64,000 nt of DNA from Diplonema papillatum (lineage: Eukaryota > Euglenozoa > Diplonemea > Diplonemida > Diplonemidae): contig JAPJBO010000009.1 in the NCBI GenBank assembly GCA_030068145.1, positions 558,001 to 622,000 of the forward strand, given 5' to 3'. The notes under the pieces were generated by a model. The model had not been told where the DNA came from, did no database searches, and saw only the letters and a list, made by a program, of their open reading frames with translations. Within the stretch, counting starts at the first letter, position 1; each line of letters begins with the position of its first letter. Shown piece after piece: positions 32,191 to 41,940 of this stretch. The translations under genes and the position numbers were made by a program.

Positions 32191-32270
32191 CGCGGATCCG
32201 AAGACCCTAACCCCACAAGGGATCAGCTGCCGTCTTCCCATTATTGGGTGTAAGTAAAGCGACAACAAAG
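32191..32270 (+). repeat. Dispersed repeat R2, sense copy in upstream region
   Basis: It lies 122 bp before the vasohibin-like start codon and matches the antisense copy in the intron at 11924-12001. It might be part of the 5' leader; no function can be read from it. Confidence 0.68.
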
Positions 32271-32391
32271 AAAATAGTGGATATTTCGTTGTCGCGGCCT
32301 CCCACCCTGATTCTACACCTCTCGTGTCACTGCACCAAGCGCGCGGGGTTGTCATCGTGGGGTGGCCAGTTTCTGCACTGCGCGCGAGAAA

Positions 32392-35300
32392 ATGGGGGTA
32401 GCGTCCGACTGGGTGGAGATCGGCGGCGCCGACGGCTTGCGGGTGTGTCACCCGAACGAGCCATTCGGGTTGGACGCCGACGATTTTTTGGGCGATTCGT
32501 CGAAGGGCGCGTCGTCGACGTGCACGACCGCGAGCGACTCCGCCGCGCCGTCCACGGCTGCCTCCCTGCAAAGCGCCGGCACCCCCTCGGACTCGTCGCC
32601 GGCCCCCTGGCCCACCAACGCAGCCCAAGCCAAACCCCAGCCGACTCGGAAGCAAGCCGTATGCCTTAAAACCTCCTCCACGCTTCCCCGGAAACCCCCG
32701 CAAGAGCCCGCGTCCCCCGCGGCGTCACCCCCGCCGGCAGCTCGCTTGAAAGGTGGCGACATCGCGCCGGCCGAAGATGCCGCGAACCCCAAGCCACGCG
32801 AGACGCCGTCTACGCCCTCCCAGTGCCAGTCTACCCCGGCGGGCCGGCCGTCTGCGGAACCCGCAGGGTCAAGCGCGCAGCACACTCCGGGCACGGAGGC
32901 AGCGAGCAAGGGGCAGGCCGAAAAAAGCTTCCGCTCCGACCCGGAAACGAAGGGGCCAACAAGAAAGTCTTCGGAAACCCCATTGCAGTCCGACACAGGG
33001 CCTTCACCGGCTACGACGAGCAATTCCCCGTTGCCTGGCCGCCCGGGCACCACACCGCTGGACGCTGCACCGAAGAAATCCCGGCTGGACGACGAGCCCG
33101 ACATCCCTCCCCTCGTACCCGGTTCCGACACCCGCGTTGCGGCGGTCCCGGCAGACCCGCCGGCCGCTGAAAAACGCCCCGAAACCGCGCGCGGCGCGGC
33201 AACCCCCGCCGGAGACGGCACTCCGGAGAAGCCGCGGCCGTGCGGGTCCCCGTGTGGGGACCGCGCAGAACCGGTGCCGTGCACGCCGAAGCCGGATGGG
33301 GACAGCCTCCCCGGCACGCCGCAGGCGGCCGAGGCGGCAGGCAGCGGAGACGACGGCAGGACGCCGACCTCGCGAGAGGAGCACACCCTGGCGTCGTCCC
33401 ACGGGTTGACGCCGGAGCAGCTTTCGGTGGCTCGGTGCGCGGCCAAGAAACCGGGAGGGGTCGTCGGGTTCAACAAGGCGTGCCTGCCGAAGGACCTCAC
33501 CCCCGTCCACTTGAACCGGAAGACGGTTTCGCGTGGCCTCACGAAGGCCGGCGACGTGCTCGCGAAGTTCGAGTACCACATGTACGGGAGCACGTTCAAC
33601 GCCGACAAGAAGAGGCCGCTGGCCAAGCTGCTGCACACCGGCGACCAGGTTCTGCGGGAGGGCGTTAAAATCCAGTGCGTCGAGGCTTGCTTCGTCGCGT
33701 TGCTGCTGACGCAGGGCCTCTCGACCGTCACCCGGTTCGCGCTGTCGTTTGAGAGTCGGTCGTCCGAGGGGAAGACGTACCGGCACTTGGTGCTCGCGCT
33801 GCGGTTCGAGGGGAAATACGGCTCGCTGGGCATCAGCCGGAACCAAGGGCTGATGACGAAGCCCGTCGAGTTCCCGTCGCTGTGGGAGCTCCTGCAGGAC
33901 TTCGTGGTCAACTACCAGAAGGACGGGCACTCCGTGCGGGCAGTGACGCTTTCGAAGCCGATTCCCGTGGCGCCGGTGGCCAACTCGATCCACTGGAGCT
34001 ACCACACCGTCTCATACCACGAGGACGCGCTGTCGCCGCCGGAAACGGAGGTCAAAAAGTACGAGCGGCGCATCCAAGGCGAGGAGCCGGACCCCCCCCA
34101 GGACCCAGACGCCACGACCCCCTCCTCGCACAGCAAGACCCGAGCCGCGTCCCCGCCAGCGAGCGCCGGAACCCCCGGCAAGCAGCTCCGATCCCTCGAC
34201 TTCGGGAAGTCGCCGGCCGCGAAACGCACGGCGTCTCCCGCCGTGCAGTCTCCCGCGAAGGTGAAGCCGCCCGGCAAGCCGGCCGCAAAACCCAAGCCGG
34301 CCGTCGAACCCGCGAGCCCCAGGGCTGGCCAGGCAACGCCGTCCCGCAAAAAGGCTACCCCCGCGGAGCTTGCGCCCGCCGCCGAACCTTGCGCGCCGGG
34401 TACCAAGGGAGACGGCGTGCCTGCGGCGATGGGTGGCGTGCACTCTCCGGAAACGGCGGGCGAAACAGCCAGCGTCGAGGGGGGCAAAGACGTGCACACG
34501 GATCCCGTTGACCCGGCGCGAGAGCAGACTCCGAGCACTGGCGGCGAAGGAGGCGGCAAACCCGGGGGGGCGATGCCGCAGCCGGCCGAAGGCACCACCG
34601 GCGTGGGCCTGGTGGACGCGGCGGTGCGGGCCAAGGGAGACAGCCAGGCTGGCGCCGCGGCGCGGCGCGCCGAAGGCAAAGATGCAGCGCCGGCGAAGAA
34701 TCCCGCCGCACCGATTCCAGGGGCGGATACCGTCGTTGCCGTGACTAAGCAAGGCAGCGAGACCGGCAGGGGCGCGGGGAGCGCCGCAGGGGGCAAAGTC
34801 GCAGCCTCAACAGCCCCTCCCGCGCAGAAGAGCGCATCACAGCTTTCGCACACAGACGCCTGCGTTGCCATGACCGCGCTAGACGGCGACACCAGCGTTG
34901 AAGCAAAAAGCGCGGGAGGAGGCAAAGACGCGGGCTCAACGACCATTCCCGCGAAGACGAACGCATCCTGCGTTGCCGTCACTAAGCGAGACAGCGACCC
35001 TTGCGTTCCAGCGAAAAGCGCGGGAGGAGGCAAAGATGCAAGCTCAACGACTACCTCCGTTAAGAAGAACCCATCGCAGGCTTCGAACACAGAAGCCTGC
35101 GTTGCCGTCACTAAGCGAGACAGCGACACGAGCGTTACAGCAAGAAGCGTGGGAGGAGGCAAAGATACAAGCCCAACGACCACACCTGTTAAGAAGAACG
35201 CATCGCAGCTTTCGAACACAGACGCCTGCGTTGCCGTCACCAAGCGAGACAGCGACACCAGCGGAGGCAAATATGCAGGCTCAACAACTACGCCCGTTAA

Positions 35301-38300
35301 GAAGAACACATCGCAGGTTTCGAGCGCAGAAGCTAACGTCGCTGCTACTAAGCGAGACAGCGAGACCAGCGTGAAAGCAAAGACCGTGGGAGGAGGCAAA
35401 GATGTAGGCTCAACGACTACTCCTGTGAAGAAGAACGCATCGAATCTTTCGAACACAGAACATGTCGTGAGTACGCGAGACAGCGAGACGAGCGTGAAGG
35501 AGAAAAGCATGGGAGGAGGCAAAGATACAGGCTCAACGACTACTCCCGCAAAGAAGAACACCTCACAGCTTTCAAACACAGAACCCTGCGTTGCCGTGAC
35601 GAAGCGAGACAGCGACACCAGCGTAAAAGCAAAAAACGTGGGAGGGACCAGAGATACCGGCTCAACGACCACTCCCGTGAAGAAGAACGCGTCGCAGCTT
35701 TCAGACGCAGAACCCTCCGTTGTCGCCGTGACCAAGCGAGACACCGAGACGAGCGTAAGAGCCAAAAGTGTGGGACGAAGCAAAGATGCAGGTTCTACTA
35801 CCACACAGCTTCCAAGCACAGAAACCTACGTTGCCGCAACCAAGCGAGACAACGAGCCCAGCGCAACAGCTAAGAGTGTGGGAGGAGGCAAAGATACCGG
35901 CTCTACGACTACACCCGTGAAGAAGAACGCATCGCAACTTTTGAATACAGAACCCTGCGTTGCTGTGAATAAGCGAGACAGTGTGTCCAGCGGAAGAGGA
36001 AAGAGCGTGGGAGGAGGCAAGGATACCGACTCGACGACTACACCCGTGAAGAAGAGCACATCGAAGCTTTCGAACACAGAAACCTGCGGCGCCGTGGCCA
36101 AGCTCGACAGCGAGCCGAGCGCCCCCGCGAAGAAGGCCGCGGCGCAGCTGCTGCACCAAGGAGCGTGCTTCGCCGCCGCGCCAGCGGCGGGGACCGGGAG
36201 CGCCGAAGCGCCCGACGAGGCGGCCGTCAAGGCGAAGGTGGCGGTGCTGCTGAAGGACACGCGGCCAGCCGCCACCCGATGCGCCTCACCCCAGCCAACG
36301 ACCCCCGCGAAGTTCAGCAAGTGCAAGGGCCAGACCGACGCCGGCACACCCCCACCGGGCAAGGCCTATAGCCCCCTCGCAAACGCAGGTGGTCCCAAAG
36401 GGTCGAATTCGCCCCCGAACCGGAGCGTGTCGCCCGCGTCGGACAGACCGAGTAGCGGGAAGACGCCTGTCGAGGATACAAGCGGCAGCACGCCACCTGC
36501 GGTGCACGGGTTCGTCAGCAACGGAAAGGCAAGCACGCGGCCATCGCCACTCGCAAAAGTGAGCAGCCCCGGACGGATCGCGGACTCGACACCCACGCCT
36601 GGCACCTCGCCTGCTGCGAACCTGCGGGAAATACCGCCGTCGTTCGGCAAGCAGGGCCCGCAGAACGACCACAGAAGCGGCAACGCGAAGCAGGCAGCCG
36701 TCTTGTTGCCCATACGAAGCGCGTCGCCTGCTTCGCCAGCTTCCCACCAATCGATCAGTGGGAAGGCATCCGCAAGACACGCGCCTGTCGAGGGAAGCAG
36801 CAAACAGAAGCGCGCAGATCCGCCTCTCGCGCTGCCCGGGTTCATCGGCAATGGAGGGAAGGCGAACGCCCGACCATCGCCGCTCGTAAAGGCAGGCAGC
36901 CCCGGGAGCAGCACCGCGAAGCAATTCGTAGACTCGGCGCCCACAAGCAAGTCTCCTGCCGTGAACTTGTGGGAAACCCCGTCGTTCGTCGGGCAGAGTC
37001 CGCAGAACGACCACGGAAGCAGAAACGCGCAGCAGGGCGCCGATCCGCCGCCCAGACGAAGTTCAACGCTCGCCACCGGACTCGGCGAACCGCAGGCGTG
37101 CGCGGAAACACCGGCCGCCGGCAGGAAAAGTGCACCGAACGGCATCGAGAAGCGGAGGCAGACCGCCGACCCTTCCCCCAAACGGAGTGCGACGCCTGCG
37201 GTAGTCGGGCCGGGCAGTCCGAAGGTGTTTCCACCCGCTGGCGAGGGCAGTCCCGGGGATCGTGCGCAGACCGGCTCCGGCCCCGACGAGCGGCGGCCGC
37301 CGCCCGAACGCAGCGGGGCGACCGCCGGCACCGCGGCGCCGTCCACCGCGGAAACCGCGCAGCTCATCGATGAACTGCTCAATGGGCAGTTGGGGGATGA
37401 TCTCGTGCTTATCGGTTGCCCGGACGGCGGGCGGGGTGAGCCTGGGGGAGCGGATGCAGCGGACTCGCACGCACGGCGGTTTAGCGACGTGCTGGAGGAC
37501 TTCTGCATGGTCGGCGGGCCGAGCGACGGGAGTGCTGCAAGTGTGAACGGATTCAGCCAAGGTGAGCTCAGCGGCACTCTGCCCGCAGCGGACTCGTCGC
37601 CTGCGAAGGCGCTATCGGGCGCCGGGGGCAGGAAGACCGGTAGCACCGTTCACGGGCTCGAAGAAAAAGAGTGTGCGGCAGCACCAGCGAAGCCTGGCAG
37701 GCAAGCGAGTCCAGCGGCCACTGCGACCAACGGCACGGTTGAAATGGCGAGCAAGGCAACCACCGTCAACTCGGGCGAGCCGAACAGCTCGAACAGTCGC
37801 ACTGGCCGAGCAAAGCAGAAGAACGAAGAAGTTTCCCTGCTCTCGGCGCCGTTTACCATGCACGAGGCGACAGACTACCAAAAGGAGCCGCCGGTACAGC
37901 CGACGGATCCAAGACGCACCCCCAGCGGCGATGGCGAGGAAGCAGCCGCCAAACCGCTTGCGAAAGCGAACTCGGCTGAGGTTCAGTCTCCTCAGCCCTC
38001 CGCCGTCAGCCTGTCCGGCAGTCCCCCGATCGTCGGGGCCAAGGCCGAGCAGCACCGGGTCAGTCTCCGGGAACGGGCTGCTTCGATCGTCGACGAGTAC
38101 AGCTACAGCCCCGCCCGGGTTGGGGGTGCCGAGCAAACAGGGCGAAAAGCAGGGCCAGCCGAAGGGCAGAGTACCCGTGACTGTACAATGGCGTTTCCCT
38201 TGAAGGAGACTTGGAGGCGCCCGGCTTTGGTCCAGCAGAGTCACACGAGCGCGTTCACTGCAGGGGGATCGCCGGTGGTGTCGGGTGGTGCGCTGGTGGT

Positions 38301-41300
38301 TACCCCCCGCGGCCAAACAGGCGCGGCGCCCCCGCTGCGGCTGGCGTCGAAGGACCTGTCGACGATGTCGCCCTCGCTCGCTGCGGTCGCCGCGGCCGTG
38401 CTGAACATGGGGAGCGGCTGCAGGGGGGGAGCCGGCCCGCAGCAGGACCGGCAGGGCCTCCCGCAAACCGGCGGCGGGCACCCCGTGGCACCCAGCGTCC
38501 CCGCGCTCACCGGCACCGCGCCCGCGTCTCCGCCACCAGCAGGTGGCAACAACACCCCGCAGCAGCAGTCCCCGGCCTTCGGGTCCAACGGGCAGTACTG
38601 CACTCCGCGGACAACGCGCACCGGCGGCGGCAGCCGGGGGACCGAGTGCGGGTTCGGGTTCGTCGTCGAAGACGACGACGGCCGCGCAAGCGCGCTCATC
38701 GCGCCGCGCAGCGGCGGTAGGCTGGTTTGCCCTACCCGGCTAGAGGACTCCCCCGCGTTCGAGCAGCGAGGCGGAGGCGTGATCCGAGGGCACGACGCCG
38801 GCAGGAAAGCCCCAGGGGGCAGCCCGCCCGATGCGTGCGGGAACGGCGGCGCGGAGAACCGGGCGCTGAAGCGGTCGATGGGCCTGCTCGTCGGAGACAC
38901 CCGGGACGGTGCGACGCAGCGACTCGACGACTTTTGGTGCGTCGATCCGGCAACCGCGGAGGCGGAAGACCTCGCGCAGCGGATTCAAGACGAACGGGCG
39001 AAGCTCTCGGCCGTGCAAGAGAGGCTGCGCGTGCACCGCGAAGCGGCGCGAGTGAGAAGGGATCAGCGGGACAATCGGACCCCAACAGACTCCACCGGCG
39101 CGGACACCCCGGAAGGACAGGCCGTGCAGGGGAGCTTGGAACCCGCAGCAGCGTCGTCCCGCCGCTTGTCGACTGCGGCAACAGACCTCCAAAACGGGCC
39201 GGTTGGCAGCCCAACGACACCCACCGACCCCAACCCGGCAACCTCCGGCGCCCGCCGCAGGGTGAAGTCGCCGTTCGGTCGGTCGGCTCCCGAGGCCCCC
39301 CCCGCGTACGACACCATCCCGTTCAACCCTTCCTCGTCGTCCCCCGCGCACCACTTCTCGTCGAAGTCGAGGAACGCGCCGCCGGCGAGCCCCGGCGCCC
39401 GTCTCTTCCCGGCCAGCCCGCACGCCGGAGACGAAGCGGCGCCGGCGGACAGCGGCACCGACGGTCGACACCCGCGGGAGCAACCTTCCCCTTCGGACTA
39501 CTGGCCGAGAAGTCGAACCCACGGGGAACAGGGGGAAACCGCGGCGGTGTTCGAAGATGGGAAGGGGCCGAGGAACGCTTGGCTCGAACCGGGAGCCGGA
39601 AACCCGCCGAAAGATGGGAGTCCGCAGCCCGCTCGTTTGGCGTGCAGAGAGCGCCTGGGGCGGGAAGATGGACAGGTCCCGACGGAAGCTGGGCGCGAAC
39701 CGGGATCGAGAATCGGAACGCCGCTGAAAGACGGGAGTCTGCTCCTGGAGAAGGAACGTGGCGGCGGCGGCGGCGGAGGCCGCCTGCCGCAAGAGGAATT
39801 CGCGTGCCGAGAGCACCTGGAGCTGGAAGAAGGTGACCGGCGCCAGTTCGCCAGCGCGGTGATGCGGGCGGAGCTCGAAGGGCTCGCGCAGCTGGGCCAG
39901 TCGTCCCGCAAGATGGACCTCGGAGAGCTGTGGAGCCAGGTGCGGACGAAGCGCGAGTTCAAAAAGTGCCCCGACTTCTCCGCCGACCACCTGCGGGCGC
40001 ACATCCGCGAACAGGCGGAGTTGACCCGCGATCCCGCGTTCGACAGAACGGCACCCGAACACGACCCGCTGAAGCTGACCGACACCGACTTATTCAGCCA
40101 CCCCGCCTACGCACGGCTCGCCTCCTTCGCCAACTCGACGGCGGCAGAAAACACCCCTCTCTCATCCCCCGCCGACTTGGCCGACTACCCTTCTCTCTGC
40201 AGAAGCGTCGCCTCCACCACCGAGACCTGTCCGAATGCGGCGAACGGCGTACTAGGGCGAAACCCCAGCGAACGCCGGCTGTGGACGGCTGTGGACGAGG
40301 CGCCGGGCGGCTTGCGCTCTCCGGCGACGGACCGGCTCCACCCCGTGCAGAGCCGCGAGGTGCCCCGTGGGAGTGTCCGGGGGAGCGGCGCCATGGTGCC
40401 GGCCGAAGCCTCGCCCGTCTCGCCCTGTTCGCAAGGCGGCGGCGTGCCGCCGTCGTACGCGCGGCTCCTCTCGGGCGCCGGCGGCGGCGGCAGCCCGCTT
40501 TTTGCGGGTGGGCCCGCCTCCGGCGAAGCCGGCTGCCGCCTGCCCGCGAGTCCCCCGGTCCAGGTCTTCGTCCCACGGGCTTCGGGTTGGCCGCTGCAGC
40601 AGCAGCAGCAGCCCCCCACAAGCCTGACGGATGGCTGCGCCGCTTACGCAGGCCAACCGGCGCAGGCGAATCCGCGCCGGTCCGGCGCAGCGGAGGAGGG
40701 GGTCCCGGCAGGGGGCAAAGGGCGGCAGATGTCGTCTTCTTCGTCGTCGCTCGCCGCAGGCGGGAAACCGGCGGGTGTAGTTCTCGACGGGTGGGCAGCC
40801 GCTGCGGCCAACGAGACGGCCCCGGCAGGGGGGGTCAAAGGGAAGCAGGCGTCGGCGTCGTCGTCTCCGGCTGGATGCGGGACATCGGCTGGCGCCGCTC
40901 TCGACGAGCGGGCGCCCGAAGGGCGGCAGACGCCGTCTTCGTCGCCGTCTCCCGCTGGCGACGGGAAACCGGCGGACGCCGTTCTCGACGGGATCCGCGA
41001 GCTGGCGGAGCGGATGAGCCGGGCCCTGGCCAGCGTCCCCGCCCGAAGCGCGGGCGCTCAAGCGAAGGCGTCCGGCCGGCCGCAGCTCAAAACTCCGGCC
41101 GCCGGCAGCTGGAGTCCCCTGTCGACGGCCCCCGGCCCCTCGCTCAACGCCGCTTCGAGCGCAGCAACCGCGTCGCACCCACCCGACGCTGCCCGTCCGC
41201 CGAGCCGCAAACCGAGCCCCGCGTATGCGGTCCACGCTCTCGACGTCGCCGTGCCGCAGTTGCGGAGGGCAACCGTCGGGCTGCTGTGCGGGTTCCACGG

Positions 41301-41940
41301 CAGCTCTTCCGGCGGCGGACGGATAGGCGCGGACGGCGAGCTTGCGCCGGCGTGTCTGTCGCTCGCGCAGCAGAGCGTGTTCTTCCACCGGAAAAAGCGG
41401 CTGGGGGCACCGCACGGGCCGGGGGACGACGCGTGGTCGTGCGCGTCGCTGGCCAAGCGGTGGAACCGGCACCCGCCCCCCTTCGTGGTGCCGGCCCGGC
41501 GGCAAGGCGATGGGTCGCAGTCGCCGCTGGCCTTCATGTGCTCGCTGCCCCTGCGGACCCGGAAGCCGGTGCGCATCTCGTCGGTGGCCGTCGTCAGCAC
41601 CGCCGACGCGTCGCAGCTCACCGTCTGCACACACCTCACCCCCGGCCACCCCACCCTCGTCCCCGCGTCGTGCCGCGCCATGGACACAGTGCCGCTCCCC
41701 ATCGACGCGCAGAACTCGCTGCGTCTCCTGCACCTCGACCTCACCAACCTGGGCGCTGCCACCTCCGCGGGCGCGGGGTCTCCCTTGCACATCCAGCTGT
41801 GGAGCCGGTCGCACAGCATCGTCCTGCAGAGCATTCACTTGTTCGTCGCAGACGACGCCGAGACGGCCGGGCTGCGCACCAGCAGCTGCTCTCCCGACGG
41901 AAACGGCTGCTCCCGGTGCTACGACGACAACTTCATCTGA
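32392..41940 (+). CDS. Giant vasohibin-like tubulin carboxypeptidase (detyrosinase)
   Basis: A single exon encodes 3,182 residues; the ATG at 32392 is the first Met of the frame. Residues ~337-546 form a vasohibin-type transglutaminase-like cysteine protease domain: FEYHMYGSTFN, then QCVEA with Cys429, YRHLVLAL with His465 and LGISR with Ser482. Spacings of 36 and 17 residues match the Cys169/His204/Ser221 triad of human VASH1 (35 and 17). Vasohibins remove the C-terminal Tyr of alpha-tubulin on microtubules. Human VASH1 is about 365 residues, so some 2,600 residues are extra. The extension has about twelve ~40-residue repeats with VTKRDSDTS and GGGKDTGSTTTPVKK (residues ~780-1243), a short coiled coil (~2185-2226), Gln and Gly runs, and a conserved-looking C-terminal region (~2943-3181) that may be a beta domain. 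Acidic-aromatic motifs are at Trp7, Phe1704 and Phe2181. No SVBP partner gene is visible. Confidence 0.85.
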   Translation: MGVASDWVEIGGADGLRVCHPNEPFGLDADDFLGDSSKGASSTCTTASDSAAPSTAASLQSAGTPSDSSPAPWPTNAAQAKPQPTRKQAVCLKTSSTLPRKPPQEPASPAASPPPAARLKGGDIAPAEDAANPKPRETPSTPSQCQSTPAGRPSAEPAGSSAQHTPGTEAASKGQAEKSFRSDPETKGPTRKSSETPLQSDTGPSPATTSNSPLPGRPGTTPLDAAPKKSRLDDEPDIPPLVPGSDTRVAAVPADPPAAEKRPETARGAATPAGDGTPEKPRPCGSPCGDRAEPVPCTPKPDGDSLPGTPQAAEAAGSGDDGRTPTSREEHTLASSHGLTPEQLSVARCAAKKPGGVVGFNKACLPKDLTPVHLNRKTVSRGLTKAGDVLAKFEYHMYGSTFNADKKRPLAKLLHTGDQVLREGVKIQCVEACFVALLLTQGLSTVTRFALSFESRSSEGKTYRHLVLALRFEGKYGSLGISRNQGLMTKPVEFPSLWELLQDFVVNYQKDGHSVRAVTLSKPIPVAPVANSIHWSYHTVSYHEDALSPPETEVKKYERRIQGEEPDPPQDPDATTPSSHSKTRAASPPASAGTPGKQLRSLDFGKSPAAKRTASPAVQSPAKVKPPGKPAAKPKPAVEPASPRAGQATPSRKKATPAELAPAAEPCAPGTKGDGVPAAMGGVHSPETAGETASVEGGKDVHTDPVDPAREQTPSTGGEGGGKPGGAMPQPAEGTTGVGLVDAAVRAKGDSQAGAAARRAEGKDAAPAKNPAAPIPGADTVVAVTKQGSETGRGAGSAAGGKVAASTAPPAQKSASQLSHTDACVAMTALDGDTSVEAKSAGGGKDAGSTTIPAKTNASCVAVTKRDSDPCVPAKSAGGGKDASSTTTSVKKNPSQASNTEACVAVTKRDSDTSVTARSVGGGKDTSPTTTPVKKNASQLSNTDACVAVTKRDSDTSGGKYAGSTTTPVKKNTSQVSSAEANVAATKRDSETSVKAKTVGGGKDVGSTTTPVKKNASNLSNTEHVVSTRDSETSVKEKSMGGGKDTGSTTTPAKKNTSQLSNTEPCVAVTKRDSDTSVKAKNVGGTRDTGSTTTPVKKNASQLSDAEPSVVAVTKRDTETSVRAKSVGRSKDAGSTTTQLPSTETYVAATKRDNEPSATAKSVGGGKDTGSTTTPVKKNASQLLNTEPCVAVNKRDSVSSGRGKSVGGGKDTDSTTTPVKKSTSKLSNTETCGAVAKLDSEPSAPAKKAAAQLLHQGACFAAAPAAGTGSAEAPDEAAVKAKVAVLLKDTRPAATRCASPQPTTPAKFSKCKGQTDAGTPPPGKAYSPLANAGGPKGSNSPPNRSVSPASDRPSSGKTPVEDTSGSTPPAVHGFVSNGKASTRPSPLAKVSSPGRIADSTPTPGTSPAANLREIPPSFGKQGPQNDHRSGNAKQAAVLLPIRSASPASPASHQSISGKASARHAPVEGSSKQKRADPPLALPGFIGNGGKANARPSPLVKAGSPGSSTAKQFVDSAPTSKSPAVNLWETPSFVGQSPQNDHGSRNAQQGADPPPRRSSTLATGLGEPQACAETPAAGRKSAPNGIEKRRQTADPSPKRSATPAVVGPGSPKVFPPAGEGSPGDRAQTGSGPDERRPPPERSGATAGTAAPSTAETAQLIDELLNGQLGDDLVLIGCPDGGRGEPGGADAADSHARRFSDVLEDFCMVGGPSDGSAASVNGFSQGELSGTLPAADSSPAKALSGAGGRKTGSTVHGLEEKECAAAPAKPGRQASPAATATNGTVEMASKATTVNSGEPNSSNSRTGRAKQKNEEVSLLSAPFTMHEATDYQKEPPVQPTDPRRTPSGDGEEAAAKPLAKANSAEVQSPQPSAVSLSGSPPIVGAKAEQHRVSLRERAASIVDEYSYSPARVGGAEQTGRKAGPAEGQSTRDCTMAFPLKETWRRPALVQQSHTSAFTAGGSPVVSGGALVVTPRGQTGAAPPLRLASKDLSTMSPSLAAVAAAVLNMGSGCRGGAGPQQDRQGLPQTGGGHPVAPSVPALTGTAPASPPPAGGNNTPQQQSPAFGSNGQYCTPRTTRTGGGSRGTECGFGFVVEDDDGRASALIAPRSGGRLVCPTRLEDSPAFEQRGGGVIRGHDAGRKAPGGSPPDACGNGGAENRALKRSMGLLVGDTRDGATQRLDDFWCVDPATAEAEDLAQRIQDERAKLSAVQERLRVHREAARVRRDQRDNRTPTDSTGADTPEGQAVQGSLEPAAASSRRLSTAATDLQNGPVGSPTTPTDPNPATSGARRRVKSPFGRSAPEAPPAYDTIPFNPSSSSPAHHFSSKSRNAPPASPGARLFPASPHAGDEAAPADSGTDGRHPREQPSPSDYWPRSRTHGEQGETAAVFEDGKGPRNAWLEPGAGNPPKDGSPQPARLACRERLGREDGQVPTEAGREPGSRIGTPLKDGSLLLEKERGGGGGGGRLPQEEFACREHLELEEGDRRQFASAVMRAELEGLAQLGQSSRKMDLGELWSQVRTKREFKKCPDFSADHLRAHIREQAELTRDPAFDRTAPEHDPLKLTDTDLFSHPAYARLASFANSTAAENTPLSSPADLADYPSLCRSVASTTETCPNAANGVLGRNPSERRLWTAVDEAPGGLRSPATDRLHPVQSREVPRGSVRGSGAMVPAEASPVSPCSQGGGVPPSYARLLSGAGGGGSPLFAGGPASGEAGCRLPASPPVQVFVPRASGWPLQQQQQPPTSLTDGCAAYAGQPAQANPRRSGAAEEGVPAGGKGRQMSSSSSSLAAGGKPAGVVLDGWAAAAANETAPAGGVKGKQASASSSPAGCGTSAGAALDERAPEGRQTPSSSPSPAGDGKPADAVLDGIRELAERMSRALASVPARSAGAQAKASGRPQLKTPAAGSWSPLSTAPGPSLNAASSAATASHPPDAARPPSRKPSPAYAVHALDVAVPQLRRATVGLLCGFHGSSSGGGRIGADGELAPACLSLAQQSVFFHRKKRLGAPHGPGDDAWSCASLAKRWNRHPPPFVVPARRQGDGSQSPLAFMCSLPLRTRKPVRISSVAVVSTADASQLTVCTHLTPGHPTLVPASCRAMDTVPLPIDAQNSLRLLHLDLTNLGAATSAGAGSPLHIQLWSRSHSIVLQSIHLFVADDAETAGLRTSSCSPDGNGCSRCYDDNFI
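34730..36120 (+). repeat. ~120-bp coding tandem repeat in the vasohibin-like gene
   Basis: About a dozen diverged 110-130-bp units encode Lys/Ser/Thr-rich peptide, each with KRDSDTS-like and TTTPVKKN-like parts. Unlike the repeats of the first gene, they are visibly diverged from one another. Confidence 0.8.

Noticed and set aside
38727..39836. Long Arg/Gly/Pro-rich frames overlapping the vasohibin-like gene, including 39930-42098
   Set aside because: The real frame carries the vasohibin domain and continuous repeats; the others have no recognisable motif.
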